Positions 54,763-62,615 of a DNA stretch of 64,000 nucleotides are shown piece by piece. Below the pieces are notes generated by a model. It saw only the letters and a list, made by a program, of their open reading frames with translations. It made no database searches and was not told the origin of the DNA. The stretch comes from JADJPO01 sp963724535 (lineage in GTDB: Bacteria > Actinomycetota > Actinomycetes > Actinomycetales > Kineosporiaceae): the NCBI GenBank assembly GCA_963724535.1, contig CAVRVD010000017.1, positions 310,001-374,000 on the forward strand, in the 5' to 3' direction. The position numbers were made by a program, and so were the translations under genes. Position 1 is the first letter of the stretch; each line of letters starts with the position of its first letter.

Positions 54763-56430
54763 TCATGCGACCACCCGCAGGATCTCCTCCAGCGAGGTCA
54801 GCCCGTCGCGCACCTTGTACATGCCGTCGGTGCGCAGCGGGTGCATGCCCTGCTCGATGGCCGTCTGGGCCACCTCGGCCACCGAGGCGTGGGCCACGCA
54901 GTGCCGCTCGATCTCCTCGCTGACCACCATCACCTCGTGCACGGCGAGCCGACCCTTGTACCCGGTCTTGGCGCAGGCGCTGCATCCGGCCGGCCGGAAC
55001 AGCTGCGGCAGCAGCTCACCGGACTGCCACGGGTAGCGAGCCGTGACCAGCTCGTCCTCGGTGGGGGTGTATGCCTCCTTGCACCGTGAGCACAGCCGCC
55101 TGGCCAGGCGCTGGGCCAGGACGCACTCGATGGCCGACCCGACCAGGAACGGCTCGACGCCCATCTCGGTGAGCCGGGAGATCGCCGACGGCGCGTCATT
55201 GGTGTGCAGCGTGGAGAGCACCAGGTGCCCGGTCAGGGCCGCCTCGATGGCAATCTGCGCGGTCTCGGCGTCCCGGATCTCACCGATCAGGACGACGTCC
55301 GGGTCCGAACGCAGGATGGAGCGCAGCGCCGTTGCGAAGGTCAGCCCCGCTCGCACGTTGACCTGGACCTGGTTGATGCCGGGCAGCCGGTACTCGACCG
55401 GGTCCTCGACCGTGATCACATTGATCTCGTCACGGGCGATGGCGTTCAGCGTGGCGTACAAGGTGGTCGACTTGCCCGACCCGGTCGGACCGGTGACCAG
55501 CAGCATCCCGTACGGCTTGCGGAAGCACTGCGAGAACCGCTGGTAGTTGGTCTCCTGGAAGCCCAGCTCGGGCAGGGCCAGGCGGGCGTTGCTGTTGTCC
55601 AGCACCCGCATGACCACCTTCTCGCCCCAGACGGTGGGCAGCGTGGCCACCCGCAGGTCGATCTTCTGGCCGTTCGTGGTCACCGAGAGCCGCCCGTCCT
55701 GCGGCACCCGGCGCACGGCGATGTCCAGGTCGGCCATGATCTTCAACCGGGAGATCACCCCGGACCGGATGGAGCGCGGCGAGCGCATCACCTCGTGCAG
55801 CACCCCGTCGATGCGGTACCGGACTCGCAGGTCGTGCTCGCCGGGCTCGATGTGGATGTCCGAGGCGCCGTCGCCGATCGCCTGGGTGATCAGCAGGTTG
55901 ACGTAGCGCACGATCGGGGCGTCGTCGACGATCTCGGTGAGCCTGGCCAGGTCCTCGCCGGAGTCCTCCTCGGCGGTCAGGCTGCCGGCGAGGGTGTCCA
56001 GGTCAGCCTCGGCCCGGCAGTACCGGTCGATCGCGGTCATCAGGTCGTCGCGGGTGGCCACCATCACCCGGGCCTCGAGACCGGTCATCGACCGGACGTC
56101 GTCCAGCGCGAACACGTTGCCCGGGTCGGCCATCGCCAGCACCAGCCGACCGTCCTCGACAGCGATCGGCAGGACGGCGTGCCGCCGGCAGACCGCGGCG
56201 CTGACCAGCATCGTCGCCTGCGGGTCGACGCCGGCCTCGGCCAGGTCGACGAAGGGCAGCCCCACCTGCGCGGCCAGCGCCGACACCAGCTGGGCCTCGG
56301 TGAGCACCTCCTGCTCCACCAGGATCCGGCCCAGGCTGCGGCCGACCTGCTCATGCTCGGAGTAGGCGCCGGCCAACTGCTGCTGGTCGACCAGGCCGGT
56401 GTCCAGCAGGATGTCGGCGAGCTGCCTCAT
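54763..56430 (-). CDS. pilB: Pilus extension ATPase PilB
   Basis: 555 residues: an MshEN/GspE N-domain (about 1-150, QLADILLDTGLVDQQQL), then the secretion ATPase core with Walker A GPTGSGKSTTLYATL, Asp box VEDPVEYRLPGINQV, His box LRSDPDVVLIGEIRD and a tetracysteine zinc site (CSRC, CSAC). It powers pilin polymerisation. The MshEN domain in other bacteria can bind cyclic-di-GMP. The frame is open upstream, but ATG 56430 matches the family start. First gene of the pilus locus. Confidence 0.95.
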   Translation of the reverse strand: MRQLADILLDTGLVDQQQLAGAYSEHEQVGRSLGRILVEQEVLTEAQLVSALAAQVGLPFVDLAEAGVDPQATMLVSAAVCRRHAVLPIAVEDGRLVLAMADPGNVFALDDVRSMTGLEARVMVATRDDLMTAIDRYCRAEADLDTLAGSLTAEEDSGEDLARLTEIVDDAPIVRYVNLLITQAIGDGASDIHIEPGEHDLRVRYRIDGVLHEVMRSPRSIRSGVISRLKIMADLDIAVRRVPQDGRLSVTTNGQKIDLRVATLPTVWGEKVVMRVLDNSNARLALPELGFQETNYQRFSQCFRKPYGMLLVTGPTGSGKSTTLYATLNAIARDEINVITVEDPVEYRLPGINQVQVNVRAGLTFATALRSILRSDPDVVLIGEIRDAETAQIAIEAALTGHLVLSTLHTNDAPSAISRLTEMGVEPFLVGSAIECVLAQRLARRLCSRCKEAYTPTEDELVTARYPWQSGELLPQLFRPAGCSACAKTGYKGRLAVHEVMVVSEEIERHCVAHASVAEVAQTAIEQGMHPLRTDGMYKVRDGLTSLEEILRVVA

Positions 56431-56498
56431 CCTGTCGGACCCTCGCTCATGCTGGCGGTGTCGGCCGGCGACCCGGGCGCCTTGAGCAGGGCGGGACC

Positions 56499-57431
56499 TC
56501 AGCCTCGAACGGCCGACCGTCGCTCCAGCTCGGCGGTACCGGCCGCTCGCAGCACCTCGACGTCCACCCGTCGCCCGGTCATCAGCCGGACCTGGCCCTC
56601 CGCCTGGTGGACCAGCATCGCGAAGCCCCCGACCGAGACGCCGCCTCCGGCCTGCCAGGTGGCGGCCAGTGGCGTGGGCCACGGGTCGTAGACGACGTCC
56701 AGCAGCACCGGCGGGCGAGCGAGCTTGCCCTGCTCGATCGATCGGGTGCGCTTGGCCGCCAGGAGCGGCCCGGCGAGCGCGGCGGCCACCGCGGCCGGCA
56801 CGGTGGAGATCACCAGTGACCCCGGGCCGAGCGCGGCGACCGCCGCGGCCGCCGACGCGGCGTCCACCCCGGTCAGCTCCACCTCGACCCCCAGCCGGGC
56901 CGCGGCCGCCAGCAGCGGTGCCGCCCGGGCAGCGGCCCGCACCGCCACCACGGTCCGTCGGCAGCCGAGCTCACGCAGGGCGGCCAGCGCGGACGCCGCC
57001 GTGGCGCCGCCGCCGAGCACCACCGCCGAGTCCGCGTGCTCCACGCCACCCTCGGCCACCGCCCGGATGATGCCGTGCACGTCGGTGTTGTACCCGTGCC
57101 AGCCGTCGTCGCGACGCACCACGGTGTTCACCGAGCCGACCTCGGTGGCCAGCCGGCTCTCGCTGACCAGGACGGCGCGCACCGCCCGCTTCAGCGGCAT
57201 GGTCACCGAGGCCCCGACCCACTCCGGGGCGCGGCCGCGCAGGTAGTCGACGACGTCGTCCTCACCGAGGTCCACCGCGTCGTAGCGCCACCCGGCCAGG
57301 CCGAGTGCGGCGTAGGCAGCCCGGTGCATCACCGGGGACAGGGAGTGCCCGATCGGCCGGCCGAGCACCGCCGCCCGCCGGGGCGGCAGAGCGGGGGTCT
57401 CGGCCACGGTCTCGGGCGTGGGCCGGCTCAC
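56499..57431 (-). CDS. aroE: Shikimate dehydrogenase
   Basis: 310 residues. Substrate-binding part VLGRPIGHSLSPVMHRAAYAAL and MPLKRAV, NADP-binding VLGGGATAASALAAL, and VDVVYDPWPTPLA. It reduces 3-dehydroshikimate. GTG start overlaps mltG by four bases. The pilus locus separates it from aroC-aroK-aroB. Confidence 0.95.
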   Translation of the reverse strand: MSRPTPETVAETPALPPRRAAVLGRPIGHSLSPVMHRAAYAALGLAGWRYDAVDLGEDDVVDYLRGRAPEWVGASVTMPLKRAVRAVLVSESRLATEVGSVNTVVRRDDGWHGYNTDVHGIIRAVAEGGVEHADSAVVLGGGATAASALAALRELGCRRTVVAVRAAARAAPLLAAAARLGVEVELTGVDAASAAAAVAALGPGSLVISTVPAAVAAALAGPLLAAKRTRSIEQGKLARPPVLLDVVYDPWPTPLAATWQAGGGVSVGGFAMLVHQAEGQVRLMTGRRVDVEVLRAAGTAELERRSAVRG

Positions 57432-58537
57432 CGTCCGGGGTTGGCGGCCAGCCAGCGGTCCAGCTCCGCCTTGAGCTGGAAGAACTCCGGCTCGGTACGG
57501 GCGTACTTGGTCTCGCCGGTGTCGGGGTTCACCGTGACGAAGTACAACCAGTCCCCCGGCTCGGGGTTGAGCGCCGCCTGCAGCGAGACCCGGCCCGGCG
57601 AGCAGATCGGGCCCGGTGGCAGCCCAGTGTTGCGGTAGGTGTTGTACGGGGAGTCGACCTCGAGGTCCCTCAGGCTCACCGCGACCTTGTACCGGTCCAG
57701 GGCGTAGTTGACCGTGGCGTCCAACTGCAGCGGCCAGTCCCGGTCCAATCTGTTCTCCAGCACCCGGGCCACCTTGGGCGCATCCGCCTGGCTGCCGGAC
57801 TCGGCCTGGACCAGGCTGGCGAAGGTCACGGTCCGTTCCCAGTCGGCGCGGGCCACACTCAGGTCGGTGAGCTCGGTGATCATCCGTTGGATCATCTCCT
57901 GCAGCAGCTGGGTGGCAGTAGTGGCGTTGGAGACCTCGTAGGTGGCCGGGAACAGCCAGCCCTCCAGCGTGCCGCCGGCCTCTGCGGGCAACCCGAGATC
58001 GGCCGGCGCCGAGGCTGCGGCCTTGAGGTCCTCGGCGGACAACGTGGTCTGCTCTGAGACAGCGGTGATGATGTCCGCCAGCCGCAGGCCCTCCTTGATG
58101 GTCACGGTGGCGACCTGCCGGTTGGTCGGGTCGACCAGCACGGCGAGGGCCCCGGCCGCCGACATCTCCTGGCGCAGCAGGTACTCGCCGGGCTGGATCC
58201 CGTCGGCGCGGGGGTCGGCGGCGGCGGCCTTGATGAACGCATCGACCGTCTTGACGACTCCGGCCCCGGCCAGCTCCTCGCCGATAGCGGTGCCGCTCGC
58301 GCCCGCGGCGACGACCACGCGCACCTCACCGGAGCCCGGTCCGGGGTAATCCCCGGACTCGGTGAACCTGGCCACCAACGGACGGACCGCCGACCAGGCC
58401 ACCAGGGTTGCGAGGAGGAGCAGCGCCAGCCCGCCGAGCACGGCGACCCAGGTACGCCGGGCCCGCACCTGGCGCCGGCGCTGGGCGGCGCGGGCGGCAC
58501 GCCGGGCCGCGGTCGGCTGCGGACCGATCTCGTTCAC
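57428..58537 (-). CDS. mltG: Endolytic murein transglycosylase MltG
   Basis: 369 residues. An arginine-rich cytoplasmic N-terminus (1-27), one membrane helix (about 28-50, TWVAVLGGLALLLLATLVAW), then the YceG fold with the catalytic glutamate in ASLVQAESGSQADAPKVARV and the end motif NTYRNTGLPPGPICSPG. It cuts nascent glycan strands at the membrane. GTG start overlaps ruvX. Confidence 0.94.
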   Translation of the reverse strand: MNEIGPQPTAARRAARAAQRRRQVRARRTWVAVLGGLALLLLATLVAWSAVRPLVARFTESGDYPGPGSGEVRVVVAAGASGTAIGEELAGAGVVKTVDAFIKAAAADPRADGIQPGEYLLRQEMSAAGALAVLVDPTNRQVATVTIKEGLRLADIITAVSEQTTLSAEDLKAAASAPADLGLPAEAGGTLEGWLFPATYEVSNATTATQLLQEMIQRMITELTDLSVARADWERTVTFASLVQAESGSQADAPKVARVLENRLDRDWPLQLDATVNYALDRYKVAVSLRDLEVDSPYNTYRNTGLPPGPICSPGRVSLQAALNPEPGDWLYFVTVNPDTGETKYARTEPEFFQLKAELDRWLAANPGR

Positions 58538-59082
58538 GGCAGTTCCTCCACCCCGGTCGGGGCCTGTGTCGGGTCGACCACGACCGGGTGGCCGGGCGCC
58601 CGTCCGGACGACCGTTCGGCGTCCAGTGCCGACTGCAGGATCACGACCGCGGCGGCCTGGTCGACGACCGGGCGCTGCAGGCGCTGCCTCCGCCCCGCAT
58701 CACGCAGGGATCGGCTCGCGGTCACTGTGGTCAGGCGTTCGTCGACCAGCCGTACCGGGACCGGCGCCACCCGGCGCGCGACCGCCACAGCGTAACCTCG
58801 GGCCGCGGCCGCCGCAGGTCCCTCCTGCCCCGTCAGCCTCAGCGGCAGCCCGACCACGACCTCGACGACGTCCAGATCCTCGACCAGCGCGGCGACGGCG
58901 TCCAGATCGGGATCCGATGCCTGCGGGGCGGCACCTGGGTCGCTGCGCGATGCCCGGTCCAGGGTGCGCACCGGGGTGGCCAGCACTCCGGCCGGGTCGC
59001 TTCGGGCGACGCCGACCCGTACCGAGCCTACGTCGATACCCAACCGGACTCCGGGTCGCATCCCCGCCGGTCCCGTTCCCAC
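58534..59082 (-). CDS. ruvX: Holliday junction resolvase-like RuvX (YqgF)
   Basis: 182 residues of the RNase H-like YqgF family: LGIDVGSVRVGVARSD (14-29), VEVVVGLPLRLTG, VRLVDERLTT. Roles proposed in pre-16S rRNA processing and junction resolution. The start may be at the internal MRPGVRLGIDVG (codon 8). Follows alaS by 32 bases, as in many bacteria. Confidence 0.93.
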   Translation of the reverse strand: MGTGPAGMRPGVRLGIDVGSVRVGVARSDPAGVLATPVRTLDRASRSDPGAAPQASDPDLDAVAALVEDLDVVEVVVGLPLRLTGQEGPAAAAARGYAVAVARRVAPVPVRLVDERLTTVTASRSLRDAGRRQRLQRPVVDQAAAVVILQSALDAERSSGRAPGHPVVVDPTQAPTGVEELP

Positions 59083-59114
59083 GCGATCCCGTGAGCTCGT
59101 CGCGGCCGCCGCCT

Positions 59115-61793
59115 TCAGCGGTCGGCGGTGACGGCCTCGCCGACCACGTGCTCGACCCGGCGCAGCGCCTCCCCGAGCCGCGTGGGGTCACTGCCGCCGC
59201 CCTGGGCCACCTCCGAGGAGCCGCCACCTCCGCCACCGAGGATCTTCGCCGCCTGTCGGACCAGGTCCGCCGCGGACAGACGCCAGCGGCGGCCCTCCTC
59301 GTTGACGGCGACCACGACGACCGGGCGGTCCTTGCCCACCCCACCGACCGCGACCACGACCGGGCGGTCCGCGGTCAGCCGGCCGCGCACGTCCAGCGCC
59401 AGCGCCCGCAGGTCATCGGCGCCGACCGCCCCAGCGTCGTGGGTGACCACCTGGACGCCGAACACCTCCGCCGGCGATGCGGCCAGCTGCGCCGCCGCCG
59501 CGAGCACCCGGCCGGCCCGGACGGCGTCGATCTCCTTCTGCGCCTGGCGCAGCTGGGCGACCAGCGCGGCCACCCGGTCCGGCAGCTCCTCCGGGCGCAC
59601 CTTGAGGGTCTCGGTGAGCCGGGAGACCAGCACGTGCTCGCGCGCGGAGTACGCGTAGGCGTCCGAACCGACCAGCGCCTCGACCCGGCGCACTCCCGAC
59701 CCGATCGAGCCCTCACCGAGCAGCTTGACCAGGCCCAGGTGACCCGAGCGGGGCGCGTGCGTGCCGCCGCACAGCTCACGCGCCCAGTCCCCGACCGAGA
59801 TCACCCGTACCTCGTCGCCGTACTTCTCACCGAACAGAGCCATCGCCCCGACGGCCCTCGCCCGGGCCTGGCTCATCACCTCGGCGTGCACCTCGAGGTC
59901 CTCGATGAGCAAGGCGTTCACCCGGGCCTCGACGTCCTGCAGCGCGCTGGGCGGCACGGCGGCGTTGGCGTTGAAGTCGAACCGGAACCGGCCCGGGGAG
60001 TTCTCCGACCCCGCCTGGGTCGCCGTCTCCCCGATCGCCTCGCGCATCGCCTTGTGCACCATGTGGGTGGCAGTATGCGAGCGGCTGATCGCCTTGCGCC
60101 GCTCCACGTCGACATCCGCCCGCACGCTGGCGCCGACCTTGACCTCGCCGCTGAGCACCCGGGCCCGGTGCACGATCAGGCCGGTGATCGGGCTCTGCAC
60201 GTCGCGGACCTCGATCACCGCACCGTCCAGCTCGATCCGTCCGGCATCGGCGAGCTGGCCGCCGCCCTCGGCGTAGAACGGCGTTCGGTCCAGGACCACC
60301 TCGACCTGCTGGCCCTGCTCGGCGGCGTCGACGGGCTCGCCGTCCACGAGCAGCCCGCGCAGCGCCGCCTCGCTGCTCAGCTCGTCGTAGCCGGTGAAGG
60401 CCACCGGACGGCCGAGGGCGTCGGCCAGCTCGCGGTACAGAGAGGTGTCGACGTGACCGGTCTTCTTCGCCCGCGCATCGGCCCGGGCGCGCTGGCGCTG
60501 CTCGTCCATCAGCCGGCGGAACTCGCCCTCGTCGACGGTCAGGCCCTGCTCGGCGGCCATCTCCAGGGTCAGGTCGATCGGGAAGCCGTAGGTGTCGTGC
60601 AGCTGGAACGCCTTGGCCCCGGCCAGGTCGGCCGTCCCGGCCGTCTTCGCCTGACGCACCGCGACGTCCAGGATCGTGGTGCCGGCGCTGAGGGTGTGCC
60701 GGAAGGACTCCTCCTCGGCGGCAGCCACCTGGCTGATCCGGGCGAACTCGCCCTCCAGCTCGGGGTAGGAGGCCTTCATCACGTCTTTGGAGACCGAGGT
60801 CAGCTCGACCAGGGTGGGCGAGTCGACGCCGAGCAGCCGGACGGAGCGGACCACCCGACGCAGGATCCGGCGCAGCACGTAGCCGCGCCCGTCGTTGGAC
60901 GGCGTGACGCCGTCTCCCATGAGCATGAGGGCGGCCCGCACGTGGTCGCCGACCACCCGCAGCCGCACGTCCGCGTCCCGGTCGGCGCCGTAGCGCCGTC
61001 CGGTCAGCTCCTCCATCCGGGCGATGACCGGGTAGACCTCGTCGATCTCGTAGAGGTTGTCCTTGCCCTGCAGCAGGTAGGCGACCCGCTCCAGCCCCAT
61101 CCCGGTGTCGATGTTCTTCTTCGGCAGGTCGCCACGGATGTCGAAGTCGTCCTTGGCCCGGACCTGCGACAGCTCGTACTGCATGAAGACCAGGTTCCAG
61201 ATCTCCAGGAACCGGTCCTCGTCGACCACCGGTCCGCCGTCCGGGCCGTACTCGGGGCCCCGGTCGATGTAGACCTCACTGCACGGCCCGCCCGGACCGG
61301 GAACCCCCATGTGCCAGTAGTTGTCCTTCAACCCACGCCGCTGGATCCGTTCGTCCGGCAGGCCGGCGACCCGCCGCCACAGCCCGATCGCCTCCTCGTC
61401 GTGCTCGTGCACGGTGACCCAGACCGTGGCGGGGTCGAAGCCGTAGCAGCCGTCCCCGCGCGAGCCGGTGACCAGGTTCCAGGCCAGCTCGATGGCGCCT
61501 TCCTTGAAGTAGTCGCCGAAGGAGAAGTTGCCGTTCATCTGGAAGAACGTGCCGTGCCGGGTGGTCTTGCCGACCTCCTCGATGTCCAGGGTGCGCACGC
61601 ACTTCTGCACGCTGGTGGCCCGCGGGTACGGCGGGGTCTCCTGGCCGAGGAAGTAGGCCTTGAACGGCACCATGCCGGCGTTGACGAACAGCAGGGTGGG
61701 GTCGTCGTAGAGCAGTGGGGCGCTCGGGACGACGATGTGCCCGTTGCGTTCGAAGAAGCTCAGCCAGCGGCGGCGGATCTCTGCCGACTCCAT
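59115..61793 (-). CDS. alaS: Alanyl-tRNA synthetase
   Basis: 892 residues. The class II catalytic core starts at SAEIRRRWLSFFERNGH with TSVQKCVRTLDIEEVG and GNFSFGDYFKEGA; the editing domain has HTATHMVHKA and CGGTHAPRSGHLG; the C-terminal domain ends GGGGGGSSEVAQGGGSDP. It charges tRNA-Ala and clears Ser/Gly errors. ATG 61793 matches the family start although no ribosome binding site is evident; the frame is open upstream. Confidence 0.97.
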   Translation of the reverse strand: MESAEIRRRWLSFFERNGHIVVPSAPLLYDDPTLLFVNAGMVPFKAYFLGQETPPYPRATSVQKCVRTLDIEEVGKTTRHGTFFQMNGNFSFGDYFKEGAIELAWNLVTGSRGDGCYGFDPATVWVTVHEHDEEAIGLWRRVAGLPDERIQRRGLKDNYWHMGVPGPGGPCSEVYIDRGPEYGPDGGPVVDEDRFLEIWNLVFMQYELSQVRAKDDFDIRGDLPKKNIDTGMGLERVAYLLQGKDNLYEIDEVYPVIARMEELTGRRYGADRDADVRLRVVGDHVRAALMLMGDGVTPSNDGRGYVLRRILRRVVRSVRLLGVDSPTLVELTSVSKDVMKASYPELEGEFARISQVAAAEEESFRHTLSAGTTILDVAVRQAKTAGTADLAGAKAFQLHDTYGFPIDLTLEMAAEQGLTVDEGEFRRLMDEQRQRARADARAKKTGHVDTSLYRELADALGRPVAFTGYDELSSEAALRGLLVDGEPVDAAEQGQQVEVVLDRTPFYAEGGGQLADAGRIELDGAVIEVRDVQSPITGLIVHRARVLSGEVKVGASVRADVDVERRKAISRSHTATHMVHKAMREAIGETATQAGSENSPGRFRFDFNANAAVPPSALQDVEARVNALLIEDLEVHAEVMSQARARAVGAMALFGEKYGDEVRVISVGDWARELCGGTHAPRSGHLGLVKLLGEGSIGSGVRRVEALVGSDAYAYSAREHVLVSRLTETLKVRPEELPDRVAALVAQLRQAQKEIDAVRAGRVLAAAAQLAASPAEVFGVQVVTHDAGAVGADDLRALALDVRGRLTADRPVVVAVGGVGKDRPVVVVAVNEEGRRWRLSAADLVRQAAKILGGGGGGSSEVAQGGGSDPTRLGEALRRVEHVVGEAVTADR

Positions 61794-61863
61794 AGCAGGG
61801 AGGGTCCCTTCGGTACGTGGTGCTTCTCGCGAGGATGACGGCGCGACGAGGACGGTGTCCCGG

Positions 61864-62148
61864 TCAGGGCCCGGACCGGTCGTGGGCAGCGGTGGGGTCC
61901 TCCAGCAGGGCCTGGGCCTGCTCGGGATCCAGGGTCCCGGTGTCCACCCCGAGGGCGACCCGCAGCTCCTGCTCCCGTTCGGCCATCCCCTCCCGGACGG
62001 CGGCGGCCAACTCGCGCAGGCCGTCGGCCAGCGACGCCGCCGAACCCGAGACCCCGTCCGGGCTGAACGCACGTGCGGCACGGGTCACCTTGTGGACGAC
62101 GTAGACACCGGCAGCGGCACCGACGGCGACCCAGAACAAGCGGCGCAC
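61864..62148 (-). CDS. Small membrane-anchored protein (DUF6167-like)
   Basis: 94 residues from the GTG at 62148: RRLFWVAVGAAAGVYVVHKV is a membrane helix at the N-terminus, followed by an acidic helical part (LADGLRELAAAVREGMAERE). It sits between the DUF948 gene and alaS, as its actinobacterial relatives do. A GTG at 62190 would overlap the previous gene by 35 bases, so I reject it. Function unknown. Confidence 0.8.
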   Translation of the reverse strand: MRRLFWVAVGAAAGVYVVHKVTRAARAFSPDGVSGSAASLADGLRELAAAVREGMAEREQELRVALGVDTGTLDPEQAQALLEDPTAAHDRSGP

Positions 62149-62155
62149 CCCCGCT

Positions 62156-62524
62156 TCACCGACCCCGGCGGCGGGACGACTTGCGGCCACCCATCGCCTG
62201 CCGGACGCCGTAGCTGAACGCGGCGACCTTGACCACCGGCGAGCCGAGGGTGGCCGCGAACAGCGAGGTGAGCGCGGAGGCGTTGGTCGATATCTGGGCG
62301 ACGTTGGAGGTGATCGTGTCCACCTTGGTCAGCTGGTGGTTGGTGCTGGCCACCGTGGTGGTCACCTCGGACAACAGCGGCGTGGTCCCGTCGGACACGC
62401 CGCGGACGGTGAGCCGGGCCTCGTCGAGGACCCTGCCGAGCTTGACCAGCGGGATGCCGAGGAACCCGACCAGGATCAAGAAGCCGATCGCGAACATGAG
62501 CAGGGCGATGTCGCCGACAGACAT
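62156..62524 (-). CDS. DUF948-family membrane protein
   Basis: 122 residues. N-terminal helix SVGDIALLMFAIGFLILVGF, then a long amphipathic/coiled-coil helix with regular hydroxyl and hydrophobic residues (LSEVTTTVASTNHQLTKV), ending in a basic tail GGRKSSRRRGR. DUF948 proteins resemble methyl-accepting coiled coils; role unknown. ATG 62524 follows AGGAGG by seven bases. Confidence 0.88.
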   Translation of the reverse strand: MSVGDIALLMFAIGFLILVGFLGIPLVKLGRVLDEARLTVRGVSDGTTPLLSEVTTTVASTNHQLTKVDTITSNVAQISTNASALTSLFAATLGSPVVKVAAFSYGVRQAMGGRKSSRRRGR

Positions 62525-62615
62525 CGATGGTCCTCCTGACGCCGTTGTGCTCAGTGGACTGCCCATCGGGGACACACCCCGGGCAGCTGTCCGGATCACG
62601 CGACCCTACCGCGGC

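Noticed and set aside
61864..62190. Longer start (GTG 62190) for the small membrane protein before alaS
   Set aside because: It would overlap the DUF948 gene by 35 bases and adds residues not typical of the family; GTG 62148 is at the membrane helix.
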